A DNA stretch of 64,000 nucleotides from Lichina pygmaea (GCA_963422465.1 OY730170.1:3014379-3078378), one strand, 5' to 3'. Numbered from the stretch's first letter, positions 10,501-21,507 are shown. Made by a program: numbers and translations. The notes: generated by a model not told the origin, from the letters alone.

Positions 10501-11139
10501 AAGCCGTCTCCATCGGGTCACTGGAACGCTCCTTTGGACAGCCAGACGACGGTAGAGGGGTACGATGTACGGTTCTGGCGGAACGAAGCTGAAATCATCG
10601 ACCTGGCGGGAAAGGGCATGCTGACGCAAAGTCGATGCCCTCTTGGACTGCTACTGCTACAGTTCTTCGAGTACTACACGGCCCAGGGATCCCATGTGAT
10701 TGGAAGAGGCTTCAACTGGTCGATGGACGTCGTCTCCCTCCGGACACGCGGCGGCTTGCTGACGAAGCAGGCCAAGAATTGGACAGGAGCCCGGACGACG
10801 GTGGCTCAGCCTGCTCAGCCGGGGCAGCATAAGAAGGAAGTGCGGCATCGCTACTTGTTCGCGATCGAGGATCCCTTCGAGATTGACCATAACATAGCGA
10901 GGACGGTGACGCACAACGGCATCGTCGCCATTCGCGGCGAGTTTCGGAGAGCCTGGAAGATTATTTCCAACTTCGGCAGGGGCCAGGGAGAGACGGAGAG
11001 CATGGAGGAAGTGTTCCGGCCAATTTGCGAGCCCCAGGCAGCATTTCAAGGGGCCGGCAAAGATTCCACCAACGTCGATGACGAAGCAGACAATCGAGCA
11101 CCGGAGGACAAGGGCTCTCGCACTGAGCAAACGAGTTGA
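7528..11139 (+). CDS. Cid1-type terminal nucleotidyltransferase (noncanonical poly(A)/poly(U) polymerase)
   Basis: Intronless, 1203 residues; an internal ATG at 7642 is an equally good start. The first ~340 residues are disordered and Pro/Gly/Arg-rich, with RGRG-type motifs suggestive of RNA binding. The catalytic domain has FGSLGSTFALKSSDMDLML (about 420-437) with the G-S and D-x-D metal-binding motif. The third aspartate is in GILCDVNFSNHLALHNT (about 907-923). The central domain (PLVLAVKAWAKLREINSPYRGTLSSYGYVL) and the PAP-associated segment (IIDLAGKGM...LLLLQFFEYYT) follow. Between the second and third catalytic aspartates lies an insertion of about 400 residues with a charged Glu/Gly linker and two repeats resembling retroviral-type Gag helices. 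Such enzymes add A or U tails to RNA for turnover or surveillance. All three catalytic aspartates are present, so it is probably active. Confidence 0.85.
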   Translation: MNATSGNINSTLRYPGLDRASGLTLGRVEDPTLSTKSAMALQSKSEAGSTATGHRDSAVAAAGNRREFGSVRGPRGKSARGGRDIPDTQLRTGRGPNPVQESPKGGVLFEEGDFPVLGAGQASLGGRPPAAPSAPAEPAAEPPEEQPNLEERLRGMILHNLPKDVGAELAGVGVPPAAQSLPPHMLAATEEEKAWFIAQRNTRGVPPPVPVAQQPSTSTMGNRRMNQAYRRHNPNEFDYQSEQAGPGTHYIASNATPSTFPPYSQNREVGRPNLAHTPPGPPISPPREHVLTPPNHVPYPVRQPQWRGGMARRGRGMQDTIYRRPPPGHDFRPPPTRVQPPYVPPTVPEPIHPLVVLQCDRLNDIALSLVAEMAINDQELQEKDSFRRFVEHKAREAITAYELGQSREDEFEPARVQLVAFGSLGSTFALKSSDMDLMLLSPQSRPPASASDSPIPRLLEKHFLEAGWGARLLTRTRVPIIRLCENPPDDLFEALKESREHRETDPGSPANQESPKEGDAKGGTREDIAKSRRECETKGDAEDDEEGSRGEREGKGDTGDRQGTTRGQRGDGQSGPNSNPEAARNDQTPRKFSLEELKSAPQRPQEDVLRYYSRTKKLLGFVTDGNSLPHMSDDKDEQAALEASIIDTFITGLQSEALRQRVRQHQSVHGAQQSPSLVNAWIEIEGEHMVMAWESRAVGEHSAAREAEGERIVQDWRGLHKRSNIGRAGFERILHRLWHRLKAMPSIKVEQLSQRYKENGQAYFSRCVQLLEELCGHEVKDSKPGPSTDVQRRVMAVVSRRFVAGLRNDAIKQRLEDYLQRNVDATLFDLGNQLEAEYRLSGLKKAIEGGSLNATEEQLVEDYAKLVREHGAGSPLPAVAEAYDRIKDLVDHSVAAKAPQLEFPNIGAGILCDVNFSNHLALHNTVLLRCYSHCDARVRPLVLAVKAWAKLREINSPYRGTLSSYGYVLMVLHFLANVAFPPVVPNLQLAWKPSPSGHWNAPLDSQTTVEGYDVRFWRNEAEIIDLAGKGMLTQSRCPLGLLLLQFFEYYTAQGSHVIGRGFNWSMDVVSLRTRGGLLTKQAKNWTGARTTVAQPAQPGQHKKEVRHRYLFAIEDPFEIDHNIARTVTHNGIVAIRGEFRRAWKIISNFGRGQGETESMEEVFRPICEPQAAFQGAGKDSTNVDDEADNRAPEDKGSRTEQTS

Positions 11140-11846
11140 GAGCTGGGCTCGGGAGAGTACGACGGACCGGTTTGATTCTCGTCTTTGCCGTTCTCTTTCA
11201 TGCTTGTATGACCATCTTCATGATAGCTTCAACTACGGTGGGGTAATACTCTCCTCATGGCATGGGTATACAGGTACGGAGGGGTACATCCCAGGAAGGA
11301 GGGTACAAGTCAGGAAGAATCTGCATAATTAGGGCACACCTGGTCCATTCCGCTATACGTAGTTACAGTGTACTGTATATACCAGAGGTCACCACCTCGT
11401 AGGTACGTGTGTAGCTCCTACCTAGCTAGAGCTTGAGGCACGAAGTGCTGAGATCTCTCATGGCCGTGGGCCACTCTCTGGTCGAGTCTGACCGAGTCCT
11501 GCCAAACCCTGCCAAGTTCACAACAGCAGTCTACAAGCAACAACAGGTATTGGAGAAGGTCATGTAGTGGCAAGAGACAAGGCAGAACCATGGTCCTACA
11601 GAGGCGGAACCGGCTCCGTCATCCCATACATGGACAAGAACAATAATGAGCAGAGCTCAGATTACTAGGTAGCAAAGACTGTAGGTCTGCCTACAATGCA
11701 AAACTACAGGACAGTCTGACAGTGAGAGTGCCGGGGCTTTGCAAGGATATAGCATTTCAGGACTCGGGTGAGAGCGGGACTCCTGTCACGTGGTTTTCCA
11801 CACGACTCTTCTGTATCTATGTAGATGTCTGACGAGGTCCCCGATA
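11140..11846. other. Intergenic between two convergent genes
   Basis: No ORF with family similarity. Sequence is mixed and moderately rich in CTACC/GTAC motifs. Likely 3' UTRs of the flanking convergent genes. Confidence 0.45.
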
Positions 11847-12774
11847 TCAATCCTCGTTGAAGGAGACCAGTCGATCTTCAGCGTCCACGAAACATGAAAT
11901 CTCGATCGAGCCCCAACCATCCATGGCATCTTTTCTCTCCTCTTCAGCATGGTTGAGAACTCTCGAAACTCGGGTCGGAGTCAGCTTGAACTGCATGGCA
12001 TCCAGGAACGAATTTTGTCCTAAGAGAACACCTTGGAAGTTGTTCGGAAGCTTGTCACACACAACAGCGACGATGTTGAAAGTGTATTCGGCGACACCCT
12101 TAATGTCGAGCATCATATCCAACTGGACCTTCACGTTGCCTCCCTCACCCTGGCGATAGATGGCATTGCTCTCGCTCTTTTTCAGGTAGTTCCAGAACTT
12201 CGGCGAGACAACGTCAGAAGACACGGCAGTGAAATGGGCGCTGGTGTCGATGTAAGCTGTTGTGAGCTTGATCTCGTCCTCAACTTCGTCGTCGAACGCC
12301 GACATATGTAGATCAACCAACACTCGTGGTAGATATCTATCGGCCTTCCCCAAAGAAACATGAACGAAGGGATCACGGTTCGTCCTGTCGGAGAGCGCCA
12401 ACCTTCGTAAGTTGTCTTTTACCTTGCCAGAAGCTGGTGTTGGTCGGGAGCCACTGAGGTATCGTGGTGTCACCACCGAGGACTCTGCGGCTGCGGGCAG
12501 AGCGGAGCCCCACGGGCTTTCTGTCAATGCGATCTGCCTCAAGCTGCGATGGATTGACTTTCGTATACCTCGAGACTTGCGGTCGATGAGCGCCGATGGA
12601 AGGGATTCCTCCTCTCATCCGATCGAGGGCTTTCTCTGTCACATCAACGAGCTCCACACGGTTTCCCTTCAGCGGCATTCGGACGTGGCTTGGTACCGCA
12701 CGAGCCACTTGCTCGAGTAAGTCTGTGACAGTGACGTCCCCGCGAGGTCCCCATACGGCTGTTGAGGACGCCAT
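11847..12774 (-). pseudogene. Retropepsin-like protein, reading frame broken
   Basis: Two overlapping minus-strand frames appear to be one gene: 12774-12373 (133 codons, from MASSTAVWGPRGDV) and 12542-11847 (231 codons). The second frame has a retroviral-type aspartic protease pattern: a hydrophobic strand, then AYIDTSAHFTAVSSDVV (D-T-S where D-T/S-G is usual), a central part, and the late motif FQGVLLGQNSFLD. Continuity of the two frames near 12375 suggests a one-base indel; I found no GT..AG intron of plausible length joining them. Without the glycine of the active-site triad, catalysis is doubtful. It could be a domesticated retroelement protease or a remnant. No RT or integrase lies nearby. 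Confidence 0.5.
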
Positions 12775-14031
12775 TCTTCGATCCCTTGCTCGATGACAGT
12801 AGATACTAGTATACTGACTTTTGGAATCAAGATGAAAGATCCACCCTGCCTGGAGAAAGACACCAAGCCAGCTGCGATATTATGATGGCAATTGGGATAA
12901 GTTGGTGGGATAATACTTGCTTTGGGACGTTGAGAACTTCAGGTGGCGCCTTGGAATAACGTCGATTCAACAACGTGGGGTGAGACCGGCTACGTGCGGA
13001 GGGGCCAACAGTGTTGAATGCGTGGCCGATAGCCCACTTGCCGATGGGTCGGATGGTGAGACTGCCTGGTAGCGCTGGCTAAGGTGTTGGTATCGAGTCG
13101 GGCGTTGTCTAGTGGCAGAGGCTCGGGCGATTCAGACGTCGTATGGATGGCTCTTTCCTGGCTGTGAGCAGTGTCAATACTTAAATCTACGGTAAGCCCA
13201 CAGTCGAATCCACGGTCGAATCCACGGTCGAATTCACAGCTGGATGGGCGAATCCACAGTCGAGTTCACGGTCGAACCCACCGTCAAAATCGACGGTAGA
13301 AGTGACCTTTTCCTGCCTGTGAAACTCGCTGTAAGTAAGAAGATTAAGCTATTGACTGAGATATCCGATCATGTTGGTGAAAGAATACTTACTGCTGTAC
13401 TGAGCAGAATTAGCGGTGGAACCGACGACTATGAAGCGGTGTTGGGAGGTCAGGAATTTATAGAGGTAGATGTTCCGGACAATTACCGCCACACCCCCTC
13501 TATGCAGCTTCCTACGTCGGTGCCGTCCTTTATGCAGCTTCCCACTTCGGCGCCCCCTTTATGCGGCTTCCTACTTCGGTGCCCCCCCTCTTCCTACTTC
13601 GGTACCACAGCTTTCTACTTCGGTGCCCTCCTCTTACTCATACGAGTACTTCCGTACTACCATGCCGCTCCGTCCCGCGTCTATGGAAGTACGGAGTACT
13701 AGTGCGATGCTTCCTATAGCACTCTAGAGTCGCTTAGATAGAGATATCTTTGATGTCCCACGCTAAAATAGTGCTGTACTCACTACGCTATACAGACAGT
13801 GGACAATTACTGCGGTCGGACAATTCCTGGACAATTACGACAGTCCAGGGAATATTCCAGACTAGATTTATGCTGACAGAAGCTGTTCGTACATGGGTTC
13901 ACGCTCAACAATGGCAAATTAACTACCAGTAGTGCTGGCTCAGCTCTTGTAGCATCGAAGAAGCAGATCATTGGATGGGCTGAAGCAAGAAAGAAACCAA
14001 AATATTTTCTCCACCTATCAAAAAGCCTACA
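12775..14031. other. Intergenic with tandem motifs and a protease-like fragment
   Basis: At 13200-13300 a 12-bp motif near GTCGAATCCACG is repeated about seven times. A plus-strand frame (13244-13500) contains ILTAVLSRI...YEAVLGGQEFIE, which resembles the C-terminal part of the retropepsin-like ORF at 11.9 kb. At 13478-13625 the motif CTTCGGTGCC recurs among C-rich spacers. GGACAATTAC occurs at about 13476 and 13801. No complete gene seen. Confidence 0.45.
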
Positions 14032-15569
14032 ATGCCGACGGAGCTTGAAGAAGTACGATATCGGTTCTACCTTTTCATGGGGGCCACTTCCTTTAACTAA
14101 CAAAAGACTTACAGCTGGTGGAATTTCTCCATCATGGAATCGATGACATTCGTCGAACCGGTAAGCGTGTCGACTTTCAACGATTGGCCGAGAAGAACCC
14201 AAGCACTAAGATACCATGCAAACCTCAGCCATCGAACATCTTGTCGGATACTCTCAAGCTCAACCGGAGATCTTCATGTCAGACTCGATGAGGCCAGTCA
14301 AGGATCTGAAGCTTCTCATCAGAGACCATACTGTACGGACATCTCTCTGCCATGGCCAAGCAGAAAGAGACCAAGGGGCTCATGTCGATTGATATGGCTC
14401 AACCCATCAGCCTATTGCCACCGATGCTCTGACTATCCTGATCAACCTGTCGGTCCGTCCGAACGTGCTCCGCGTTCTTGCAACGGATGATGACTTTCTC
14501 GAGGCGCTCCTCGCAAGGATAACCGTACGTGCCTGGCTTTCAAGAAGACCCAGATCAGCTACAAGCTCACAGAGGCCGCAGAACCCAAATGAACGCAACG
14601 CGGACCTGATGGCAATGCTGCTCGCCAATCTAGCCAAGGCGGACGAAATGAAGGGTGTCCTGACTCGCACGAGGGGACGCCCGCTGGAGTCGTTATCGAC
14701 ATCCGAGAACGTCATGGATCAGCTAGTCGATTGTTTTGTAAAAGGCGCAGATGCTGGCTTTAACAAGAATGCGGATTTTGAATACCTGTCGTATTTCTTT
14801 GCGGATCTTGCCAAGGTGAGCGGTCCTTCCCTCGGAAATGCTGCTTGTCAGTGCCCTAACAGATCTTCAGTTCTCCGAAGGCCAGGAGTACTTTCTCAAC
14901 CCGCGTTCGTACGACTCGATAATTCCCCTCAGCAAGCTGATTGTGTTCACCGAGCACGCGAGCACCGTGCGACGAAAAGGCGTTGCTTCAACAATCAAGT
15001 CAGTCCTATTCGTCTCCTGAAGATGGTGTCCTCGCATCATAGCTTTTATTTACAGCGTGGCGCAGAAACGTTACATTCAGCATTCAATCCCACCCGATTC
15101 TTTTATCGAGCTCGGGAGTCAACCTTCTGCCTTATATACTGCTTCCGCTCGCGGGGCCAGAAGAGTACGATGAAGAAGTAAGTCACCCTAGCCTACCAGC
15201 GTCACAGCTTCAACACGCGATCGCAGATGCCCATCATGTCCTTACGCCCCGCTCACTATGTGTGATCATGCACGACACTGACATGTCGACGTCCAGGAAT
15301 CGGAGCAATTACTTCCCGAGCTGCAACTGCTCCCGAAGGACAAGCGTCGAGAAGCAGACGCGTCGGTGATCGCGATGCACGTCGAGAGTCTCCTCCTGCT
15401 GAGCACGACCCGCGAAGGTCGCAAGGCTCTGCGTCAAGCAGGCGTCTATTACATCATCCGCGAGACGCATCTACACGTCGACGACGACGCCGTGCGCGAC
15501 ACCTGCGACAGATTGGTGCAGCTGCTCATGGGGGAGGAAGGGAAGGAAGGAAAAGGCGACGGTGACGGT

Positions 15570-15601
<32 letters not shown>

Positions 15602-15758
15602 GGGCGAGACCATCGCCGCTTCTGACAACGGATGGGTGCAAGGACAAGCACGGCCTGAGGACAAGCGAACGAAAGCGGTGGACCGCAGCAGAGTCGGCGA
15701 GTCGCGCCATGACGATAGTGATGAGGACGAGGATGAGAAAATAGTGGAGATTTTGTAA
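14032..15758 (+). CDS. HGH1: Hgh1 (FAM203) armadillo-like chaperone for eEF2
   Basis: Eight exons: 14032-14052, 14115-14160, 14229-14332, 14411-14524, 14573-14815, 14871-14998, 15066-15177, 15297-15758. They total 1230 nt, 409 residues, with every junction in frame. The 21-nt first exon encodes MPTELEE, matching the family N-terminus. Recognised blocks: LTILINLSVRPNVL, NADLMAMLLANLAK, EYLSYFFADLAK|FSEGQEYFL, IIPLSKLIVFTEHASTVRRKGVASTIKN, LLPYILLPLAGPEEYDEE, HVESLLLLSTTREGR and CDRLVQLLM. Hgh1 is an armadillo-repeat cytosolic protein that helps fold translation elongation factor eEF2 with the CCT chaperonin. The C-terminus is odd: a GAGGGC hexanucleotide run encodes a Gly-Glu dipeptide tail. 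Acceptor choice for exon 7 (CGCAG at 15061-15065, not the earlier TTTACAG) is forced by frame and by conserved NVTFSIQSHP. Confidence 0.95.
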
Positions 15759-16516
15759 AAAGTAGCGAAGAGGCCATTGCAGGGGAGACTGGGAATGCCA
15801 TCTCACACGCTCAGACATCATTCGGAGTACGAAAGTACGTTCCGTCGCACTTCTTGAAGTGCACCCACGAAGACGATAACGTGTTACCGAGTAGGGCGGC
15901 GACGAAGTCATAGGGGTAGATAAGAGCCAACGGGTATCTCAAGCAAGCTTCACGCTATGTAAGCAGTCGCTTCGTCCCTTTTCATCATCGTTATCGATCA
16001 TTACACAGGTCGTACGTAGTGATTGGTGACGATGGGGATGGGAGATGGAAATGCAAATGCAGACGTGAGTGTGAGTGCAAATGGCAAATGTGAATGCAAA
16101 GACACATGTGTTCCCTGCAAAGTGAAGAAGGAAGGAGAGAGCACGAAGAAGTGGAAGGGGAGGGGAGGGGAGGGGGGGGGGGGGGGGGGGAAGGATGGAG
16201 CTAATATGGGTGGGTTACTATACGGGCAAGCAGCCAGAAAAGAAAAAAAGTAAGGAGGAGAAGAAGAAATCGAAAGAGAAGAGTGAAGCGATGAGAGAGG
16301 GAGACGAAGAGAGAGGGAAAGGAAGACGGAGTTACAACCGAACAGAAAGAGCTAAATGGCGATGGGTATCTCTGAAATTTATCGTAAGCAAGCAGTAGAT
16401 GGACAGCAAAAGACAAAGTAGAAAGGGAAGAAAAGCCAAGGTCATTAAAGCGTCGAGTCGTCGACGGTCACGATGAGTGTGAGGGGAGGAAATAGGGTCG
16501 AAGGGGGATCTTTTTA
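15759..16516. other. Intergenic with G-homopolymer and purine-rich stretch
   Basis: Convergent 3' flanks of HGH1 and the OB-fold gene. It contains a poly-G tract of about 20 bases (about 16170-16190) preceded by GGGGA repeats and followed by a purine-rich GAAAGA stretch. The open frames across it are low-complexity artefacts. Confidence 0.5.
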
Positions 16517-18301
16517 TCAGAAGGGCAAGGCCATCCGCAGAGCCGCCGCGTCCCTGGCGAAGATGTCTTCCCAGACGTCGGGATCCTGCTTGTCGACGTC
16601 GTGGTCGCGGTGCAGCCAGTACATGCGGTCGGGATACTCGCGCTCCAAGCGGCGGAAGGTGTCGCGTCGCTTCCACAGAACGTCGTAGTTCTGCGCGCAC
16701 TCCTCGTGGCAGAGGTCGGCGGGCGTGTCGGCGGGCTTGATCGCGCGCCAGATCTGACGCAGATCGCTCCAGCGCTCGTGCAGCCTTCGGACGGTGCCCT
16801 CGCAGATCCAGTCCGGGTTCGGGATGAACCAGTCGTAGCCGGCGCAGTCCTTGGCGTACGCGTTCAGGCTGTAGCCGTCGAAGCGGTGCGTCTTGACGCT
16901 GCGGAAGAGCGCGACGGTACCGACGTCGGGCGTGAAGTTCTGCGGGTCCGCGAAGACGGACAGCAGCACTCGCTTGTCCGTCGTGGCGTCGACGAGCCGG
17001 AGCTCGCGCTTCGGGCCCAGCTTGCAGTTGGACACATCCGAGACGGAGTGGACGACGGCGAAGACATCCACGAGGTGGTTCTGACGCTTCGAGTGCGGTA
17101 GCCTAGGGATCTCGCTGAAGCCGAGAACATTGAGGGCGCGTGCTACGCGTTTCAGGGGCACGCCACCCTCGATTGCCCGGACCGCCGCCTGAGACAGCGA
17201 GTGGCAAGCCAACAGCATCTTCGAGGTGGGTGCCAGCTTCTTCTTGGCGTTCCTGTCGTCTGCGATGTCGCGCCAGGGGCCCCAGGAGCATGTTTTGTTG
17301 TAGAGCCCTCTGACCGGCATACCTATGCCGTGGCAGCGCTCATGGTGGGCGACAATCTCCTTTTCGTAGAATTCCCTCGAGTAGCCGTTGATGCGCTGCT
17401 CCTCGTGAGTGGGCGACTTGGCTTTGGCTGCCTCTATCGCTTGGTCGTCTCCATCTGTGACCTGCGAAATTTGCTGGTTGGCCGACGAATTTGTGCCTCG
17501 AGCGCGGTTCGGCTCGCCGTCTGGCACATTATTTTCTTTGTCGTCGTCATCAAGGACAGCCCTCTTGGTCACCCTACCATCACTTGAGGGTCGACTGCCG
17601 TTTAGAGAGTGCTGACGTAGAACCTCTCTCTCCACGGTTCCATCTAGATCAAGAGTTTCCCCATCTTCCAGCTTCCGTTTCTTTGCTAGAGGGGCCTCCT
17701 CAGACGCGCTGGACTGCACATCGTCAAATTCAGTCTCCACCACGGCTCCACCGTCTTGCTCGGTTGTCGCCTGCGAGGCGTAGGCCGGGGAGTGGCCGAC
17801 AGTATGGAAATTGGCGACCGCAAGATAGCTGATAGAGATTAGAGCAGGCTTGACACTGAACGACACCCCCAGAGCGACTTACGCGACCTTCCCAACTCCA
17901 CCCGCTCTCTCCTGCTTCCGCACCTCGTAGTCGTCGAGCATGATATAGCTTCCTTCCTCCGTCTCTCCCGTAGTGATGAAACGGTACGTCTCGGACCTGA
18001 TGATGGCTAAATTTCCAGAGAAGGTTACGAGGGGTTTCTAGCTCAGTCTCAAAAGGAGTGGAGTGAGAAATCCTGACGCACCCTGCATGACATACTCCCC
18101 ATCGGTGAGGTACAGACGAAACGCTTCGACGTCGTCGTTCGGCGGCGGTAGTTGCTCAATATCAATCTTGGCGACCAGGAGAACAACGAACGGTGGACAG
18201 TAGCCAGTCCGCATCAGCTCGCCGATGCATTGCTTGTACGTGGGAGGTGGCCTGTCCCCGGTGTCGCCCCACATGTCTGCTTGTCTCTTCGCGAAAGACA
18301 T
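16517..18301 (-). CDS. OB-fold protein related to RPA1/telomere single-strand DNA binders, function uncertain
   Basis: Three exons: 18301-18082, 18006-17883 and 17828-16517, 551 residues in frame; donors GTGCGT and GTAAGT, acceptors TTTAG and TATCAG. The N-terminal part (YCPPFVVLLVAKIDIE ... FRLYLTDGEYVMQAIIRSETYRF ... SYIMLDDYEVRKQ ... KVAYLAVANF) resembles the first OB fold of RPA-large-subunit-like proteins. The C-terminal part (about 375-480: HLVDVFAVVHSVSD..KRELRLVDATTDKRVLLSVFADPQNF) is a second OB-type domain, followed by a conserved GYDWFIPNPDW block. The central linker is acidic with a KKRK basic patch, possibly nuclear localisation. Family knowledge suggests single-stranded nucleic acid binding in replication, repair or telomere maintenance. 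I cannot match it to a named orthologue. Confidence 0.75.
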
Positions 18302-19042
18302 TTTGCATGTCGTATCAACTAATTTGTGGCAGAAATGACAGACGGAGCAGTACTCAGACTAATTTGTGAGCGATTTCGTGAAAAGAAGGTGGTCAAAGAA
18401 ATTATAAGAATCTATCGGTGAGAAACAAGGACGATGAGAGATGACAACAAAGATCGAAGGTCCGATTTAGAGCTTGGTGGGGGTGCCGCCTATTTAAAGT
18501 TATACTTTGGAGCCTTGGCGGCTCCTGCACGAGTCGACGCGAGTCATCCCTGCGCTAATCCGAATACAGTAGGTCTGATGGCGTAATCGAATGACGGAAA
18601 GAGCCTTGCCTTACGTATCACGTGTCTTCGTTGCTGACTGTGTAGTATGGTCACGTGGACTGAAGGACAGTCCGCCCGGGAGCTGACTGAGTACTGACTC
18701 AGCTGTTTCCTGCTGACAGAGTGAGCAGCTCGGGTCCAGCTCGCTACGATGACTGAGGTATTTGTGTAGACGATCTCGACGCCGACAACGGCTCGGAATG
18801 AAGAAGCTTGCGGGCGTATCGTGTCCTGGTTTACTATCGTATATACAGAACCGTTGCCCCCCGTCGTCCTCGTCGCTCTCATCATCCTCGTCATGCTCAT
18901 CGCCTCGTCATAGTATGGAGAGTTAACGCAGGACCGTCTGACACCACTCCGTCCCACTGCCTTTGCTAACGTACTGCTTGGTCGAGTATCTGTCTTCCTC
19001 ACCAAAAACCTATGCTCTGGAGATAGGAGCACGGCGATCGAT
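18302..19042. other. Intergenic between OB-fold gene and anoctamin
   Basis: About 740 bp. Includes the OB-fold promoter and the 3' UTR of the anoctamin gene. A minus-strand ORF here overlaps the anoctamin exon in another frame and has no domain; I regard it as spurious. Confidence 0.4.
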
Positions 19043-21507
19043 TCACTGCGCTTTCTTTTCCGTCGCCGACTTGCTTTGGCGGATGATGCCCATGCCGTAT
19101 TGGGCCGCCTCGTGCCAGTACCGCTGGCGGCCCCAGAAGCGCTGCTCGGGTGGGGGAGCATGCAGGCTCTCTTCCCGAGCATCCTGTTCCAACGATCGAC
19201 GAGTGATCTTCTCGTCATCGCCATTCGGGGCCGGCTCCGGCGGTGCAGGCAGCCCCGAAGTGCCCTCGAGGTAGCGCTGGCGGACGAGATAGCGCTCGCG
19301 CCGCTCTTGCTGAACGTGAGTAGAGTCCAGGCTAGACAGTGCCATGCGCACCCCGAGACGGGCGAGGAAGTAAAGATGTTCGGAGAAGAAAATGGTTAGC
19401 AGCAAGATCCCGCCTTTGATGGCCGATGGTGTACCGTCGGGAGCCCCGTCTTCGGATCCGAACATGTAGGCTAGGGCCGCGGTGGTGATGCTGCCAAGCC
19501 AGGCCAGGAAGCCGAGATTGTCCAGCCACGGGCCGATGCTGTCCGCCCGCCATGGAATAGGACGCTGCATCTCAACGCAGATCTTGATGGCGTCTGAGCG
19601 CATCTCGATCCAGTTATTGATGATGAAAGACACGGCCGTAAGCGGCCACACGATCGAGAACATGGACAAGTAGCCGAACTGAGAAAGAGGCGTCAACTTC
19701 CGGCGTCGCCCAAGGTCTAGAAGCGCAATGACTGCTCACCTGTATACACATCTCCCTCAGGTCCGACGTCACATCGTAGTGGTTGAGTTCCGCCTCGTTG
19801 CGAGCCCGCGTCAAAAGCGTCGCCTCTTCCGGAAGGTCCTTCCCCGCCGCGTCCGAATCGGTGTCGTTCTTCTCGGCACCGCCGCTCTTCATCTGCTGGA
19901 CCTGGCGGAATGCTTTACGTTTGACGAACGGAACCACAACCTCCATCGCTAGATTCACGACTTGGGCGGTGACCGTGAAATAGATGACTTGCTTTCGCAG
20001 CCTGTCCCGATTGATTTCGAAGCCTTGCTTCGGTGCCTGAGCCTGTTTCTCGTCCTCGACGAACGGCTGAACCGCCAGTCCGAAGATGTCGAGATGAGGC
20101 ACGATGATGCTGCCAAAGGGTATGTAGACGAAGGCGGTGAGGAAGATGGCCAGATACGAGGTGATGAAGTTCAGAACGAAAATCTTCTGCGTCATGGCCA
20201 CCTCATAAGCGTCTTGCGTCTCGTAATTTTCATAGTCGTTGAGGCGAGTGGCGAACTGCGTCAGTACGGCACTGATGGTTGGCACGAGAGTGACCAGCAG
20301 GCCGGTAGGAAGGAAGACCTGACGGTTGTCAGACGTATGACCCATCATCGACGCGGTGACTTCCTTACCAGCACGGTCTTCAAGGGCCCATTGTAAACCT
20401 CAGAGATGAAGATCTCGATGCCAAAGCAGATCGCAATCAACCCTCCGAGGGCTAAGCCGGCGACGAGCGCAAACGGTATCTGCAGCAGCTGCCGCATCAA
20501 TCGTGTCCTCTTTGGGAAGACGCCGACGGTCTCTTTGGTGACAGGGTCTGCTGACTTCTCTACGCTCTGGAACTCAGGACGCTTGGACTGCACTGCGGAA
20601 ACTCCGTTCACTCCCCACCGAATGCGGAGGTCGACTTCCTGCTTTCGCCAGTACTCGACGAAGACGACGCTCCACATGCAGCTTACGATGCCGTAGAGCG
20701 TGGAACAGCTGCCAAGCAGAACCCACGCCGAGAACCCAAGAGCCGCGGGGATGGCCAGGAAGACCAAGTACGCCTGGAGGAACGTAAAGTAAAAGGCGAT
20801 CTGGTTACAATCAGCATGAGGCGTGGGGAACAGAGACATTCACAGGGCTGACCTTCTCGCCGAACTTATTCCGGATCTCGTCTTGGTCATCAAGGCCTAG
20901 AACGTACGTCGAGGCCCATTTCTTCATCCAGCGCCTATTGAATGTATGATCATGAAGGGGAAAGACGGATTCGACTTCCTTCCACTCGCCACGTTTCGGT
21001 GTGATGGCCGCGCCGCCGTCACTGGGACTGTTCGTCAGGATCTCGTAGATCACGCGCAGCCGTTCGGCCTCGGTGAGCGGTTCCGACTCCAGGGAGGTGC
21101 GCGTCTCCTGTTCTGGGGCAGCATGGCGGATTCCACGAAGCCAATCCTGAACCCTGTCCTGTCGTCAGCCTCTGCAGCGTAATCGAGAAGCGGCTTCAAG
21201 CTGACCTAGATCTGTACACCGCTGATGCCAAATGTCGATCCGTTGCCGGCTTGACGAACACCAAGAGGGACTGCTTCTTCCCATTTCTGACCTCGGTATC
21301 AAGGCCAACATTTGCCAAGGTATGGATCAGGTGCTCAAACTTGGCTTCCGCCTCTGGTCGATCTGTGCAACCGAATCAGACGCACGCCTCACGGCTAGCG
21401 GGCAGCTGGGTATACTTACTGGTGTCCGAAAAACGATATGAGATCACGTAGTCGACATCAAAGTTGGCATGGGTTGCATGATTTGCAGAGGCACGATCTG
21501 ATGCCAT
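19043..21507 (-). CDS. Anoctamin/TMEM16 family membrane protein (phospholipid scramblase or ER-PM tether)
   Basis: Six exons: 21507-21420, 21362-21206, 21153-20853, 20800-20369, 20318-19740, 19678-19043; 730 residues, frame kept across all five introns. The N-terminal cytoplasmic part has VDYVISYRFSD and FEHLIHTLANVGLDTEVRNGKKQSLLVFVK, the TMEM16 ferredoxin-like domain. At least eight hydrophobic segments follow, e.g. IAFYFTFLQAYLVFLAIPAALGF, FALVAGLALGGLIAICFGI, FITSYLAIFLTAFVYIPFGSI and GGILLLTIFFSEHLYFLARLG. The length equals that of fungal TMEM16 scramblases from Aspergillus and Nectria (about 735 residues), which move lipids between leaflets in a calcium-activated way; yeast Ist2 in the same family tethers ER to plasma membrane. 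No long Ist2-like tail is present, so scrambling is more likely (inference). It is divergent from the metallophosphoesterase, sharing a 534-bp upstream region. Confidence 0.92.

Noticed and set aside
18544-19224. Minus-strand 226-codon ORF beside the anoctamin gene
   Set aside because: Overlaps the last anoctamin exon in another frame; Arg/Ser-rich with no domain.
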